Of a stretch of 11,905 nt of DNA, positions 1 through 7,203 are shown piece by piece; within the stretch, counting starts at the first letter, position 1; every line of letters starts with the position of its first letter. The stretch is from assembly GCA_001273335.1 (NCBI GenBank), contig LFWV01000040.1, positions 1 to 11,905 of the forward strand. Direction: 5' to 3'. Source of the stretch: a miscellaneous Crenarchaeota group-1 archaeon SG8-32-3 (GTDB lineage: Archaea; Thermoproteota; Bathyarchaeia; Bathyarchaeales; Bathycorpusculaceae). The translations under genes and the position numbers were made by a program. The notes beneath the pieces are model-generated. The model was not told where the DNA came from and searched no databases. It was given only the letters and a program-made list of their open reading frames with translations.

Positions 1-654
1 GAGGAGGTGCAGAACACAATCGAACAGGTCGGAGTGGGCTTCATGTTTGCGCCCGCTTTTCATCCTGCCATGAAGTACGCGATTCAGCCTAGAAGAGAGA
101 TAGGCATTCGCACTGTATTCAATATTCTTGGTCCAATGACAAATCCAGCTTCTGCCAACGCGCAGCTGCTCGGTGTTTATGACTCAAAACTGACCGAGCC
201 AATGGCTTATGTCTTGAAACGGCTTGAATGTGAAGAAGCAATGGTTGTTCACGGATTGGAGGGGGTAGACGAAATCTCTACGTTAGGCAAAACAGCTATT
301 GCATGGCTAAAGGAAGGCGAGGTTGCAGCCGTGGAGATCGCGCCTAAGGACTTCGGCGTCAACCAATCCCGAATAGAAGACATTAGAGGAACAACACCGG
401 AAAAAAGCGCTGAAATCCTATTCAAAATTCTAAACGGCGGCTACCATGTTGATGACCCAAAAACAGAGATAGTGCTTGTCAACAGTGCCGCGGGAATAAT
501 AGTGGGTGGCAAAGCAGACGATTTCAGTTATGGTATGACCGTAGCTCGCAAATCAATTGAAAGCGGTGCTGCCTACAAGAAACTTAAAGCGTTAATCAAA
601 GCTTCTGGCGGAGACCTTTCAAAACTCGAGGAGTTAGAGTCAAAGTATGGCTGA
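1..654 (+). CDS. trpD: Anthranilate phosphoribosyltransferase TrpD, C-terminal part (cut by window edge)
   Basis: TrpD transfers the phosphoribosyl group of PRPP to anthranilate, the second step of tryptophan synthesis. The frame is open from base 1 (217 residues visible), so the GTG at 7 is an internal valine and the true start lies to the left. The visible part begins just before the conserved FAPAFHPAMK segment, followed by the RREIGIRTVFNILGP(M)TNPA block that helps bind anthranilate, and VHGLEGVDEIS, whose Asp-Glu pair (visible residues 90-91) coordinates the metal and PRPP. The N-terminal helical domain and the glycine-rich PRPP loop (GTGGD in the family) are outside the window. A full protein is about 340 residues, so roughly a third is missing. 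The 3' end overlaps trpC by 8 bases. The gene looks intact where visible. Confidence 0.96.
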   Translation, partial: EEVQNTIEQVGVGFMFAPAFHPAMKYAIQPRREIGIRTVFNILGPMTNPASANAQLLGVYDSKLTEPMAYVLKRLECEEAMVVHGLEGVDEISTLGKTAIAWLKEGEVAAVEIAPKDFGVNQSRIEDIRGTTPEKSAEILFKILNGGYHVDDPKTEIVLVNSAAGIIVGGKADDFSYGMTVARKSIESGAAYKKLKALIKASGGDLSKLEELESKYG

Positions 655-1426
655 TTTTCTTGACACTCTAGCGCAAAGCGCAAAAGCAACCATAGACAAT
701 GGCTACTATGAAGTGGCAACTGAGGCAGCAGCTTCTCGACTCAGCTTGAAAAAGGCAATTCTTGAAGCCAAGTGCACTCCTGTGATAACTGAAATCAAGG
801 CTGCTTCGCCGTCCGCGGGCATGATCAGAGAAAAGGTTGATGTACGCAACATTGCAGAAAGCATGGAGAAGGGTGGCGCAGTCGGCATTTCTGTTCTGAC
901 TGAACCAAAACATTTCAACGGTTCTCTGCATTCGCTCGTTGAAGCACGGAGAAAGGTGAAGCTGCCCATTATTATGAAAGACATAATCTTAAGCCCCGTT
1001 CAGCTAGAAGCTGCTTCGAAATTAGGTGCTAACGTTGTGTTGCTTATAGTTGCTCTTTTTAACAGAGGATACTGCGAATCTACGCTTAGCGACATGATTG
1101 CGACTGCACACTCAAACGGTCTTGAGATTCTGCTGGAAACCCATACGTCAAAAGAGTTTCGTTCCGCCGTGACCACCCAAGCTGACCTAATAGGCATAAA
1201 CAACAGAAATCTGGCAACATTAAAAGTTGATTTGAATGTGACCAAGAATATTCTAGAACAGAATAGTGCGGAAGGCAAGATTATTGTGAGTGAGAGCGGA
1301 GTTAGCACGCCTGCTGATCTGCGTTTCTTACATTCATATGGTGCTCAAGCGTTTCTTGTAGGGTCAGCTGTAATGTTAGCCGAAGACGTTGAAGGGAAAG
1401 TTAAGGAGCTTGTGTCAGTCTTATGA
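647..1426 (+). CDS. trpC: Indole-3-glycerol phosphate synthase TrpC
   Basis: TrpC closes the indole ring, converting carboxyphenylamino-deoxyribulose phosphate to indole-3-glycerol phosphate with loss of CO2 and water. The 259-residue length is normal for a single-domain enzyme with a TIM barrel. The catalytic positions of the family are recognisable: Glu49 and Lys51 in VITEIKAASPS, Lys111 in IIMKDIIL (the general acid, usually in RKDF), Glu164 in ILLETH, Asn185 and Arg187 in IGINNRNL, and Ser216 in VSESGV. The phosphate-binding end FLVGSAVM replaces the usual FLVGEALM. The ATG lies inside the end of trpD (8-base overlap), with GAGGAG at 628-633 as a somewhat distant ribosome binding site. 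The stop overlaps the trpF start as ATGA. No damage is seen. Confidence 0.97.
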   Translation: MADFLDTLAQSAKATIDNGYYEVATEAAASRLSLKKAILEAKCTPVITEIKAASPSAGMIREKVDVRNIAESMEKGGAVGISVLTEPKHFNGSLHSLVEARRKVKLPIIMKDIILSPVQLEAASKLGANVVLLIVALFNRGYCESTLSDMIATAHSNGLEILLETHTSKEFRSAVTTQADLIGINNRNLATLKVDLNVTKNILEQNSAEGKIIVSESGVSTPADLRFLHSYGAQAFLVGSAVMLAEDVEGKVKELVSVL

Positions 1427-2070
1427 CGGTTAGAGTGAAAATCTGCGGAATAACCCGAAAAGAAGATTTGGACGCTGCCGTGGAGGCTGGAGCCGACGCT
1501 GTTGGGTTCGTGGTGGGTGTAGCCTCTTCTTCGAGAAACCTATCGTTAAATGAAGCTGAAAGGCTAATCAGGCAAGTTCCACCCTTCGTGACAAACGTTC
1601 TAGTAACGGTTCCGCGAAGCATCGACGACTTTGCGGCATATCAAATGCTGAATCCAAGTGTCATTCAAATTCACGGAGAAAACTTGCACGCCGCCGAGGC
1701 TATTCGACGGAAACTCCCAAACACCCTGTTGATAGGTGCTGTCAACGTGCAGGTCTCTAACGACCTTGATGCCATGTCAAGAGCGGCAAAGCTGTTTGAT
1801 GCAGTTCTTCTTGACTCCTTCGTCGAGGGGCGGTATGGTGGAACAGGCGTGGTTCACGACTGGGAAAAGAGCAAACAGGTCAAGCAAGTTATTCAGCCAA
1901 AACCGTTAATTCTGGCGGGAGGACTGAACCCTGAGAATGTTGCTGAGGCGGTGCGCACTGTTGAACCCTATGCGGTAGACGTGTCCAGCGGCGTTGAGCA
2001 GCAACCGGGAATTAAGAGTCACCAAAAAATTGTTGAGTTCATTAAAAATGCTAAGGATGTTAGAACATGA
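1423..2070 (+). CDS. trpF: Phosphoribosylanthranilate isomerase TrpF
   Basis: TrpF performs the Amadori rearrangement of phosphoribosylanthranilate to CdRP, the step between TrpD and TrpC. The 215 residues form one small TIM barrel. The catalytic pair is present: Cys8 in VKICGIT (general base) and Asp131 in LLDSFVEGRYGGTG (general acid). The C-terminal phosphate-binding segments LAGGLNPENV (164-173) and VDVSSGVE (185-192) are typical. The start ATG overlaps the trpC stop (ATGA, 1423-1426), with AAGGAG at 1403-1408 upstream. The stop overlaps the start of trpB in the same way (2067-2070), so translation of the three genes is probably coupled. It is a stand-alone TrpF, not fused to TrpC as in enterobacteria. 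Confidence 0.97.
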   Translation: MTVRVKICGITRKEDLDAAVEAGADAVGFVVGVASSSRNLSLNEAERLIRQVPPFVTNVLVTVPRSIDDFAAYQMLNPSVIQIHGENLHAAEAIRRKLPNTLLIGAVNVQVSNDLDAMSRAAKLFDAVLLDSFVEGRYGGTGVVHDWEKSKQVKQVIQPKPLILAGGLNPENVAEAVRTVEPYAVDVSSGVEQQPGIKSHQKIVEFIKNAKDVRT

Positions 2071-3201
2071 AAAAACTTGGTAGCTATCCGATTGACGGAA
2101 AATTTGGTAGATACGGAGGTCGCTTTGTTCCAGAGGTTTTGATGGCGGCGATTGGCGAGTTGGAAGAAGCTTATGCACAGGTTAAACAAGACCCAGACTT
2201 CAACAAGGAACTGGAGTATTACCTTTCAGAGTACGCTGGAAGACCCACGCCACTTTACTACGCGAAAAATCTGACAAAAAGGGTCGGTGGGGCAAGAATC
2301 TACTTGAAACGGGAAGACCTTGCCCATGGAGGCGCCCACAAAATCAACAATACACTTGGACAAACACTGCTGGCTAAACGGATGGGAAAGAAACGTGTAA
2401 TCGCCGAGACAGGTGCAGGTCAGCACGGGGTTGCCACAGCTATTGCTTGTGCTGCTTTGGGTTTGAAGGCTGAGGTGTACATGGGGTCTGAGGACATGAG
2501 GCGGCAGCGGCTTAATGTTTTCAGGATGAAGCTTTTGGGCGCGGAAGTGCACCCTGTGGAATCTGGCTCTAAAACGTTGAAGGACTCCATAAACGAGGCG
2601 TTCAGGGACTGGGTTACCAACATTGAGAGCACCTACTACTTGATAGGCTCGGTTGTGGGAGTTCATGCAGAAGGAGAAACGTTTTCCCGATGCGCTGGTT
2701 GCTTGTGTCGGCGGAGGAAGCAACGCCATAGGCACGTTCTACCCATTTGAAGACCACCCAGAAGTGCAGTTGTACGGTGTTGAAGCCGCAGGAGAAGGTA
2801 TAGACTCCAACAAGCACGCGGCTGCTATAGGAGCCGGTTCGGAAGGCGTCTTCCACGGCATGTTAACTTACGTTCTCCAAGACACTGAAGGGCAGATACA
2901 GACAACTCACAGCATTTCTGCAGGTTTGGATTATCCTGGTGTTGGACCCGAGCATTCTTTCCTGAAAACGTTGCGTAGGGCTAAGTACTTCTCAGCTACG
3001 GACGCGGAAACAGTGGAGGCTTTTTGTGTGCTGTCTAAGGAAGAAGGCATAGTCCCCGCGTTGGAATCTTCGCATGCTATAGCGTTCGCGATTAAACTCG
3101 CTCGGCAAATGAAGCGTAACGAGACTATTGCTGTTACGTTGTCTGGTCGCGGAGACAAGGATGTTGAAGTTGTGGCTGATTTCATGGGAGTGAACATATG
3201 A
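2067..3201 (+). pseudogene. trpB: Tryptophan synthase beta chain TrpB, broken by internal deletion and frameshift
   Basis: TrpB condenses indole with serine to make tryptophan using PLP. The first frame runs from the ATG at 2067 and is normal TrpB through YYLIGSVVG, including the PLP lysine (Lys92 in HGGAHKINN) and the catalytic glutamate (Glu114 in AETGAGQHG). From about 2656 homology continues in the +1 frame: KRFPDALVACVGGGSNAIG, the PLP phosphate loop, then YSISAGLDYPGVGPEH-like sequence, ESSHAIAFA and LSGRGDKD, ending at 3201. The conserved stretch that normally follows GSVVG (PHP-P--VRDFQS-IG-E in other TrpBs) is absent. From the reading phase the lost length must leave remainder 2 on division by 3; about 62-65 bases fits. 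Read without a correction, translation leaves the family after residue 198 and stops at 2750. The partner trpA is intact. A sequencing or assembly error is a real alternative. AAGGAT at 2053-2058 is a likely ribosome binding site. Confidence 0.88.
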
Positions 3202-4013
3202 GCGACCTTGCCAAGGTTTTCCAGAGGTTGAAGGCGCAGGGTGATGGCGCGCTTATAGGCTACGTGACTGGGGGCGACCCTAAGCCCGAGTTTACGCCTA
3301 TGATTGCAGAGGCACTAATCAAAGGTGGAGTGGACATCCTTGAGCTGGGCATTCCGTTTTCTGATCCGATAGCGGATGGACCAACTATTCAAGCAGCTAG
3401 TGTGCGCGCTTTGGAAGCGGGGACAACGCCGCAAATGGTGCTGGGCATGGGCGGGGAAGTCAAGAACAAGTACAGCTTGCCCATAGTGATTTTAACGTAT
3501 TTTAATCCTATTTTCCGTATGGGTGTGGAGCGGTTTTTTAGGTTGGCAAAAAGCTTCGGTATTGATGGTATCGTGGTTCCTGACCTCCCAGTGGAGGAGG
3601 CGGAAGCATACTGTGAAGCCGCTGAGAGTTGGGGGGTGGACACAGTTTTTCTTGCAGCACCTTCTACTTCAAACGAGCGGTTAAACAGGATCGTCGAGTG
3701 CACTTCAGGCTTTCTTTATGTTGTTTCCCATTTTGGTGTTACAGGGGCACGCGAAGCTTTGGAAGATTCGACTGTGCAGTTGATTCAGCGTTTTCTGCCT
3801 TGCACGACTGGGAGAATCCCGTTGGCTGTGGGCTTCGGGGTTTCAAAACCAGAGCATGCGAAAGGTATTATCGCGTCTGGGGCTGACGGAGTTATCGTGG
3901 GAAGTGCCTTCGTTAACATCGTACATAAACATCAAAGCAACGTTGAAAAAATGCTGGAAGAGTTAGAGTTGATGGCGGGTAGGCTCAAAGAAGCTACAAA
4001 AAGGTACATGTAG
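3198..4013 (+). CDS. trpA: Tryptophan synthase alpha chain TrpA
   Basis: TrpA cleaves indole-3-glycerol phosphate to indole and glyceraldehyde 3-phosphate and passes indole to TrpB. The 271-residue TIM barrel has both catalytic acids at the standard positions: Glu49 in ILELGIPFSDP and Asp60 in IADGPTIQ. Other hallmarks are GIDGIVVPDLPVEEA (121-135), the loop-6 region VVSHFGVTGARE (175-186) and the phosphate site GADGVIVGSAFV (228-239). The ATG overlaps the trpB stop (ATGA, 3198-3201) and is preceded by GGGAGTGA at 3186-3193, a good match to the archaeal anti-Shine-Dalgarno. This is the last gene of the operon: 30 bases after its stop comes the end of a convergent gene. It appears complete even though its partner trpB is damaged. 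Confidence 0.97.
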   Translation: MSDLAKVFQRLKAQGDGALIGYVTGGDPKPEFTPMIAEALIKGGVDILELGIPFSDPIADGPTIQAASVRALEAGTTPQMVLGMGGEVKNKYSLPIVILTYFNPIFRMGVERFFRLAKSFGIDGIVVPDLPVEEAEAYCEAAESWGVDTVFLAAPSTSNERLNRIVECTSGFLYVVSHFGVTGAREALEDSTVQLIQRFLPCTTGRIPLAVGFGVSKPEHAKGIIASGADGVIVGSAFVNIVHKHQSNVEKMLEELELMAGRLKEATKRYM

Positions 4014-4059
4014 AAATTAGAAAAAAGGTGTATTTGGTAGGGCTTAGGTTTTTCTTCTT
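4014..4059. terminator. Short convergent junction with T-runs on both strands
   Basis: Only 30 bases separate the stop of trpA (+) from the stop of the gene on the minus strand. Archaeal transcription often ends at runs of T. On the + strand TTTTTCTTCTT lies at 4049-4059, inside the 3' end of the opposing gene. On the minus strand a run of six T corresponds to the A-run at 4021-4026. Either could act as an intrinsic terminator. There is no hairpin, and the placement is the main argument. Confidence 0.35.
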
Positions 4060-5531
4060 GCTACGAACACTGCAAGGGCTATGCCAACTACGATGACAAT
4101 TACGAGTATGATGATTAATCCGCCAAATGCCGATTGGTCAATCAACCCAGGCGGAGGTGTTGCAGCTAATTCTGTGGATATATACGCTGTGAACGTTGGG
4201 TCGTGCTCAACTTTATAGCCGCTGTACTCTGGGTAGGCGATTATGTAGAAGTAATTGGCTCGGCTCATGTTTGCTATTGTTGAAACGGCTTTGGCGACGA
4301 GTCCCGGATACATATGTACAACGACGGCTGGCAGGAACTTCATTAAGCCTATGTGGTATGCGAATAAGCCACCGTTGCCTGCGTAGCCTGCTATCTTGGC
4401 GGTTCGTGCTGTTGAATCGTAAACGTCGAAGGAGGTTTCTGTTGGGTCATCCGTGTAGTTGTAGAGGTTGTAAGTTTTTTTGGTGCCGAAGTCGGCGTTG
4501 AAGATTTTTTCTCCGTCATCCGCAAAGGTGTTTATCGAGGTGCCTGTTACTTCTGTTTCCGTGTCTGTTACGTTTTGTCCCGCTTGTGTTTGGCTGTAAG
4601 TTTCGTGGTCAGCCATTACTGAAGTTTGGAAGTTTATGATGCTCATTTCCAAGCCGTTATCTTGGATGAAGTCGTGGATTGTGTCGTTGCTGAGTTTTTT
4701 GCCGAGCATGCCGTAGGTTCCTGTGCTGTTGTAGTATGTCCAGGCGACTGGGATTATGCCGACGAACAAGTGTCGCATTCTTCCGATTACGTGATTTTCC
4801 TGTAGTGTTGCGGTGCCTGTAACGGGGTCAATTGTGAGCTTGTATGTAAATGTGAGTTCATCATATACCGTTAGCCCTACTGGCCAGCTGTTTCGGAAGC
4901 GGGGGTTGTTAGGGTCTATCCATGTTTCCCACCAGAGTGCTGTTAAGTTGGTGTATTTCATACCCCATTCCCATTCAAGCTTGTCTTCTGAGTGGGTTAG
5001 GGGGATGGTTTCGGTTTTGCTGTTGAGCACTGGCAACGTTTTGCCTAGTTTGCTTAGGTCGAATCCTAGGCTGAAAGATGCAAAAAGCTTGTCTTCTTTG
5101 TCGGGTGAGTCGGGGTACAGTGACGATGCGGTTTCGTTGAACGCCATGAGCATTAGGAATGTGGAAGCTAGGATGACGTCACGGTTGTTTTGATTGGTCT
5201 TGTAGTGCATTATGAAAGATTGCATGGGGATTCTGAGATAGGCTGATTCGTCAGTTGTTATGTCTTCAAGTCCTGCATAGAGTAACTTTAAACCACTGGT
5301 GTTTACATAAGTCATGTACATGCTGGCATGCCACTTGTCAAAGTTAGGTGGTTCTGGGATGCCATGGAGTGTGGCGTAGGCGCGGACGTAGTCGCAGAAG
5401 TCAACTGTCTTTGCAAAGCTTTCTTGCTCAAAATCTGTTCGGTTAAGTGTGTCTGCTTTTACGAGCGGTGCCATTAAACCTGTCATTATTATGCTGATAA
5501 GCAGTGTTCTAAGCACTATCTTAGATTTCAT
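4044..5531 (-). CDS. Secreted, C-terminally membrane-anchored protein of unknown function
   Basis: I do not recognise this 495-residue protein. It starts with a signal peptide (positive residues 2-8, hydrophobic 9-24, probable cleavage after Ala26) and ends with one membrane helix (about 470-490) followed by ARRKT, so nearly all of it should lie outside the cell with a short cytoplasmic tail. There are nine N-X-S/T sequons in the exported part (Asn30, 77, 132, 195, 268, 282, 320, 358, 421), consistent with archaeal N-glycosylation. It has one cysteine (46), is rich in aromatic residues, and contains a tryptophan-dense stretch around 187-216 (EWEWG, ALWWETW). The segment 218-245 looks like beta strands. 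A Pro-rich linker (459-462) precedes the anchor. No catalytic motif stands out. It could be a surface-layer-associated, sensing or binding protein. It is a single gene, divergent from the SRP RNA. Confidence 0.85.
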   Translation of the reverse strand: MKSKIVLRTLLISIIMTGLMAPLVKADTLNRTDFEQESFAKTVDFCDYVRAYATLHGIPEPPNFDKWHASMYMTYVNTSGLKLLYAGLEDITTDESAYLRIPMQSFIMHYKTNQNNRDVILASTFLMLMAFNETASSLYPDSPDKEDKLFASFSLGFDLSKLGKTLPVLNSKTETIPLTHSEDKLEWEWGMKYTNLTALWWETWIDPNNPRFRNSWPVGLTVYDELTFTYKLTIDPVTGTATLQENHVIGRMRHLFVGIIPVAWTYYNSTGTYGMLGKKLSNDTIHDFIQDNGLEMSIINFQTSVMADHETYSQTQAGQNVTDTETEVTGTSINTFADDGEKIFNADFGTKKTYNLYNYTDDPTETSFDVYDSTARTAKIAGYAGNGGLFAYHIGLMKFLPAVVVHMYPGLVAKAVSTIANMSRANYFYIIAYPEYSGYKVEHDPTFTAYISTELAATPPPGLIDQSAFGGLIIILVIVIVVGIALAVFVARRKT

Positions 5532-5554
5532 GTTGTTCCCTGTTTTTATTACTG

Positions 5555-5585
5555 CCTTATAAGGGGGTATATCGTGTATATAAAG
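5555..5585 (-). promoter_or_regulatory. Probable promoter of the secreted-protein gene
   Basis: Read on the minus strand, CTCTTTATATACA (5575-5587) is a good archaeal TATA box (core 5578-5585). A start site about 27 bases downstream would fall near 5554, giving a leader of about 24 bases before the ATG at 5531. Closer to the gene is the perfect 10-base palindrome CCTTATAAGG (5555-5564). It could itself be a TATA element giving a nearly leaderless mRNA, or a repressor site at the transcription start. Confidence 0.5.
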
Positions 5586-5630
5586 AGTTATGAATTCAGA
5601 ATATTAACAGGATTAAACAAACAGCATTTA

Positions 5631-5643
5631 GAAAAGTTTTATA
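5631..5643 (+). promoter_or_regulatory. BRE/TATA promoter of the SRP RNA gene
   Basis: GAAAAGTTTTATA reads as a purine-rich BRE (GAAAAG) directly followed by a TATA box (TTTTATA, 5637-5643). The box centre is 27 bases before the predicted 5' end of the SRP RNA at 5667, the spacing expected for archaeal TBP/TFB promoters. Spacing and sequence support each other, although no start site is measured. Confidence 0.7.
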
Positions 5644-5666
5644 GTTTTGTGTTAGCTCTAGTTCTT

Positions 5667-5961
5667 GGCGGTGGGTCTTAGGCGGGGGGGTAGGGGTCCC
5701 TTGCACCGTAAACCCTCTACATGACGGGCTGACAGCTGAGGCTGAGGCGTCAAAGGCCGCTTGGACCTTCCTTTCCGAAACATTGACTATCCGTCCCTTG
5801 AGGCTGGCGGTCAATGAGGAGCTTCCGTAGGGAAGCCGATTTCATAGTTCACCAGGCGAACCCGGCCAGGCTCGGGAGAGAGCAACCTAAGTCTGGACGT
5901 TCAGCGCTCAAGGGGGGGCGCCAAACGGAGTCTAGGCGTCAAACCACAGTGGTCCACCGCT
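5667..5961 (+). ncRNA. Archaeal signal recognition particle (SRP, 7S) RNA
   Basis: This is the RNA scaffold of the SRP, which binds SRP19 and SRP54 and targets ribosomes making membrane and secreted proteins. Its size, about 295 bases, fits archaeal SRP RNA. The ends pair to form helix 1 (GCGGTGG at 5668-5674 with CCACCGC at 5954-5960). The Alu-domain region has CCGTAAACC near 5706-5714, matching the conserved UGUNR-type loop. Helix 6 is GCTTCC-GTAG-GGAAGC (5821-5836), with the GNAR tetraloop bound by SRP19. Helix 8 is GGCCAGG-CTC-GGGA-GAG-AGCAACC (5864-5887), with the symmetric SRP54-binding loop and a GNRA-type cap. The AGCAACC arm is the archaeal/eukaryal-like form. Ends are set by helix 1 and may be off by a few bases. 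Small open frames crossing this locus are not genes. Confidence 0.95.
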
Positions 5962-5984
5962 ATTCCAATCGGCAATTAAGGGCG

Positions 5985-6051
5985 ATTTTGATTTGTGTCA
6001 AACAATGAGATTGGCTTTCCGCTTTGAGAATATTCTCTAGATCAACTTTTT
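5985..6051 (+). terminator. Possible SRP RNA termination region with a 12-base palindrome
   Basis: After the SRP RNA end there is a T-rich patch (ATTTTGATTTGTG, 5985-5997), a plausible first termination site. Further on, a perfect palindrome GAGAATATTCTC (6026-6037) is followed by a T-run at 6047-6051. The latter lies just before the end of the convergent MscS gene. The T-rich patch near the RNA end is the likelier terminator. The palindrome could be a second stop or a protein-binding site. Confidence 0.3.
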
Positions 6052-6057
6052 GAAGGT

Positions 6058-7146
6058 TTACGCTGTTTCTCCTCTGTTGACAAAGATGTTTTGAGTTGGA
6101 TAAGGCATTTCTATTTTTTCTTTCTCGAATTCTTCCAAAATTCTGAGATTAATTTTCTGTTGTATGTCTAGGTATTTAGTGTAATTTCCTGTTTTGACGT
6201 AATATACGACATCAAAATCATAGCTAAATGCACCGAATTTAGTGAAGTGAACTGTACCTAACTGCGCCATCTTAATTTCATTTATGACTCTAGTTATGGT
6301 TTCTGGGATTTTCCTGAGTTTTTCAACAGCCGTGTCACAACTCACCTGAACCGTAAAACTAATTCTTCTTTTTTTCAGCTTCTTAAAGTTTCTAATAGAT
6401 CCGGTGGTCAATTCTTGGTTTGAAATTACAAGCTCTTCGCCTTGCAAAAGCTGAATTCTGCTGGATCTTATGCCAATTTTTTTAACAGTTCCAGCATGAT
6501 CACCTACTACTATGAAATCACCGATCTCAAACGGGCGGTCGAAATATATAGTCAAAGCGCTGAAAGCGTCGCTTAGAATATTCTGCAAAGCTAACGCTAT
6601 GGCTATGCCGCCTACACCAAGACCCACAACGACGCTTGAGAGGTCTACATTAAAAATACCAAGGATTATGAGCAAAGCAAAAAGGTAAACTACACCCTGC
6701 AAAGCTCTTCTTAGAATGAACAATATGTGGTTGCTTACTTTTCTTTGGCGTTTCACGCTCTCTTGAGCGTACCAGCTTACCAGAATGTTAATTATGCGGG
6801 CTATTATGAAGGTTGCAACCAAAATTTGGGCGACTGTGAATGCGGTACTAAAATCTTGGGCGTAGTCTCGAAGTGAAGCAATGCCTACTAGGCCGTAATA
6901 TACGCCAAACAAGATACCGAGAAGAAATATTGGCGCCCGCACGTTCCGCAGTATTTCATCATCCAAGTTTGTCTTTGTTTTCGTAGCCCACCTGCATAAG
7001 TAACTTTTAAAAATAGTGTGTCCTATCCAAGCAATAATCATTGCAAGTGAGAATATTATCGAGAAAGCAATTATTTCACTAATGATTTGGCTTAAACCTA
7101 TGTATTGCTGCAACAATTCTGATAGCGTTAGCGTTATACTCAACAT
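6058..7146 (-). CDS. MscS-family small-conductance mechanosensitive channel
   Basis: This 362-residue membrane protein should open under membrane tension and release solutes during osmotic downshock. Hydrophobic segments at about 22-46, 70-92, 103-127, 141-165 and 168-200 suggest five membrane helices, two more than E. coli MscS (286 residues). The last is the pore helix with glycine/alanine packing (VVVGLGVGGIAIALALQNILSDAFSAL, split around 172-198). Next comes the family signature FDRPFEIGDFIVVGDHAGTV (202-221, near-exact) and the beta domain (IGIRSSRIQL, LVISNQELTTG), then a cytoplasmic alpha/beta domain to the end (SYDFDVVYYV, 308-317). The gene follows the aminomutase-like gene on the same strand after 57 bases, so co-transcription is possible. 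I see no clear ribosome binding site before the ATG. Ion or solute preference cannot be read from the sequence. Confidence 0.93.
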   Translation of the reverse strand: MLSITLTLSELLQQYIGLSQIISEIIAFSIIFSLAMIIAWIGHTIFKSYLCRWATKTKTNLDDEILRNVRAPIFLLGILFGVYYGLVGIASLRDYAQDFSTAFTVAQILVATFIIARIINILVSWYAQESVKRQRKVSNHILFILRRALQGVVYLFALLIILGIFNVDLSSVVVGLGVGGIAIALALQNILSDAFSALTIYFDRPFEIGDFIVVGDHAGTVKKIGIRSSRIQLLQGEELVISNQELTTGSIRNFKKLKKRRISFTVQVSCDTAVEKLRKIPETITRVINEIKMAQLGTVHFTKFGAFSYDFDVVYYVKTGNYTKYLDIQQKINLRILEEFEKEKIEMPYPTQNIFVNRGETA

Positions 7147-7203
7147 GGTGCGCCACTTCTAGGCGTGTTAGCTCTAAAATCTAGTTACTTATTAACTAAC
7201 CTA

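Noticed and set aside
7..654. trpD starting at the GTG at position 7
   Set aside because: The frame is open to base 1 and the family N-terminus is missing. The GTG codes for an internal valine.
2650..2665. Programmed frameshift in trpB
   Set aside because: There is no slippery heptamer, and about 20 conserved residues are missing as well, so changing frame alone would not restore a normal TrpB.
2653..3201. Separate gene starting at TTG 2653 (second half of trpB)
   Set aside because: It is the C-terminal part of TrpB in a shifted frame. The TTG lies within the deletion junction and there is no sign of an independent gene.
668..3703. Antisense frames of 70-170 residues inside the trp genes
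   Set aside because: They are mirror frames of well-conserved coding sequence, with no motifs or start signals of their own.
5596..6008. Small open frames over the SRP RNA (minus 5596-5814, plus 5814-6008)
   Set aside because: They overlap a confident structured RNA, have no protein family character and are chance frames in GC-rich RNA sequence.
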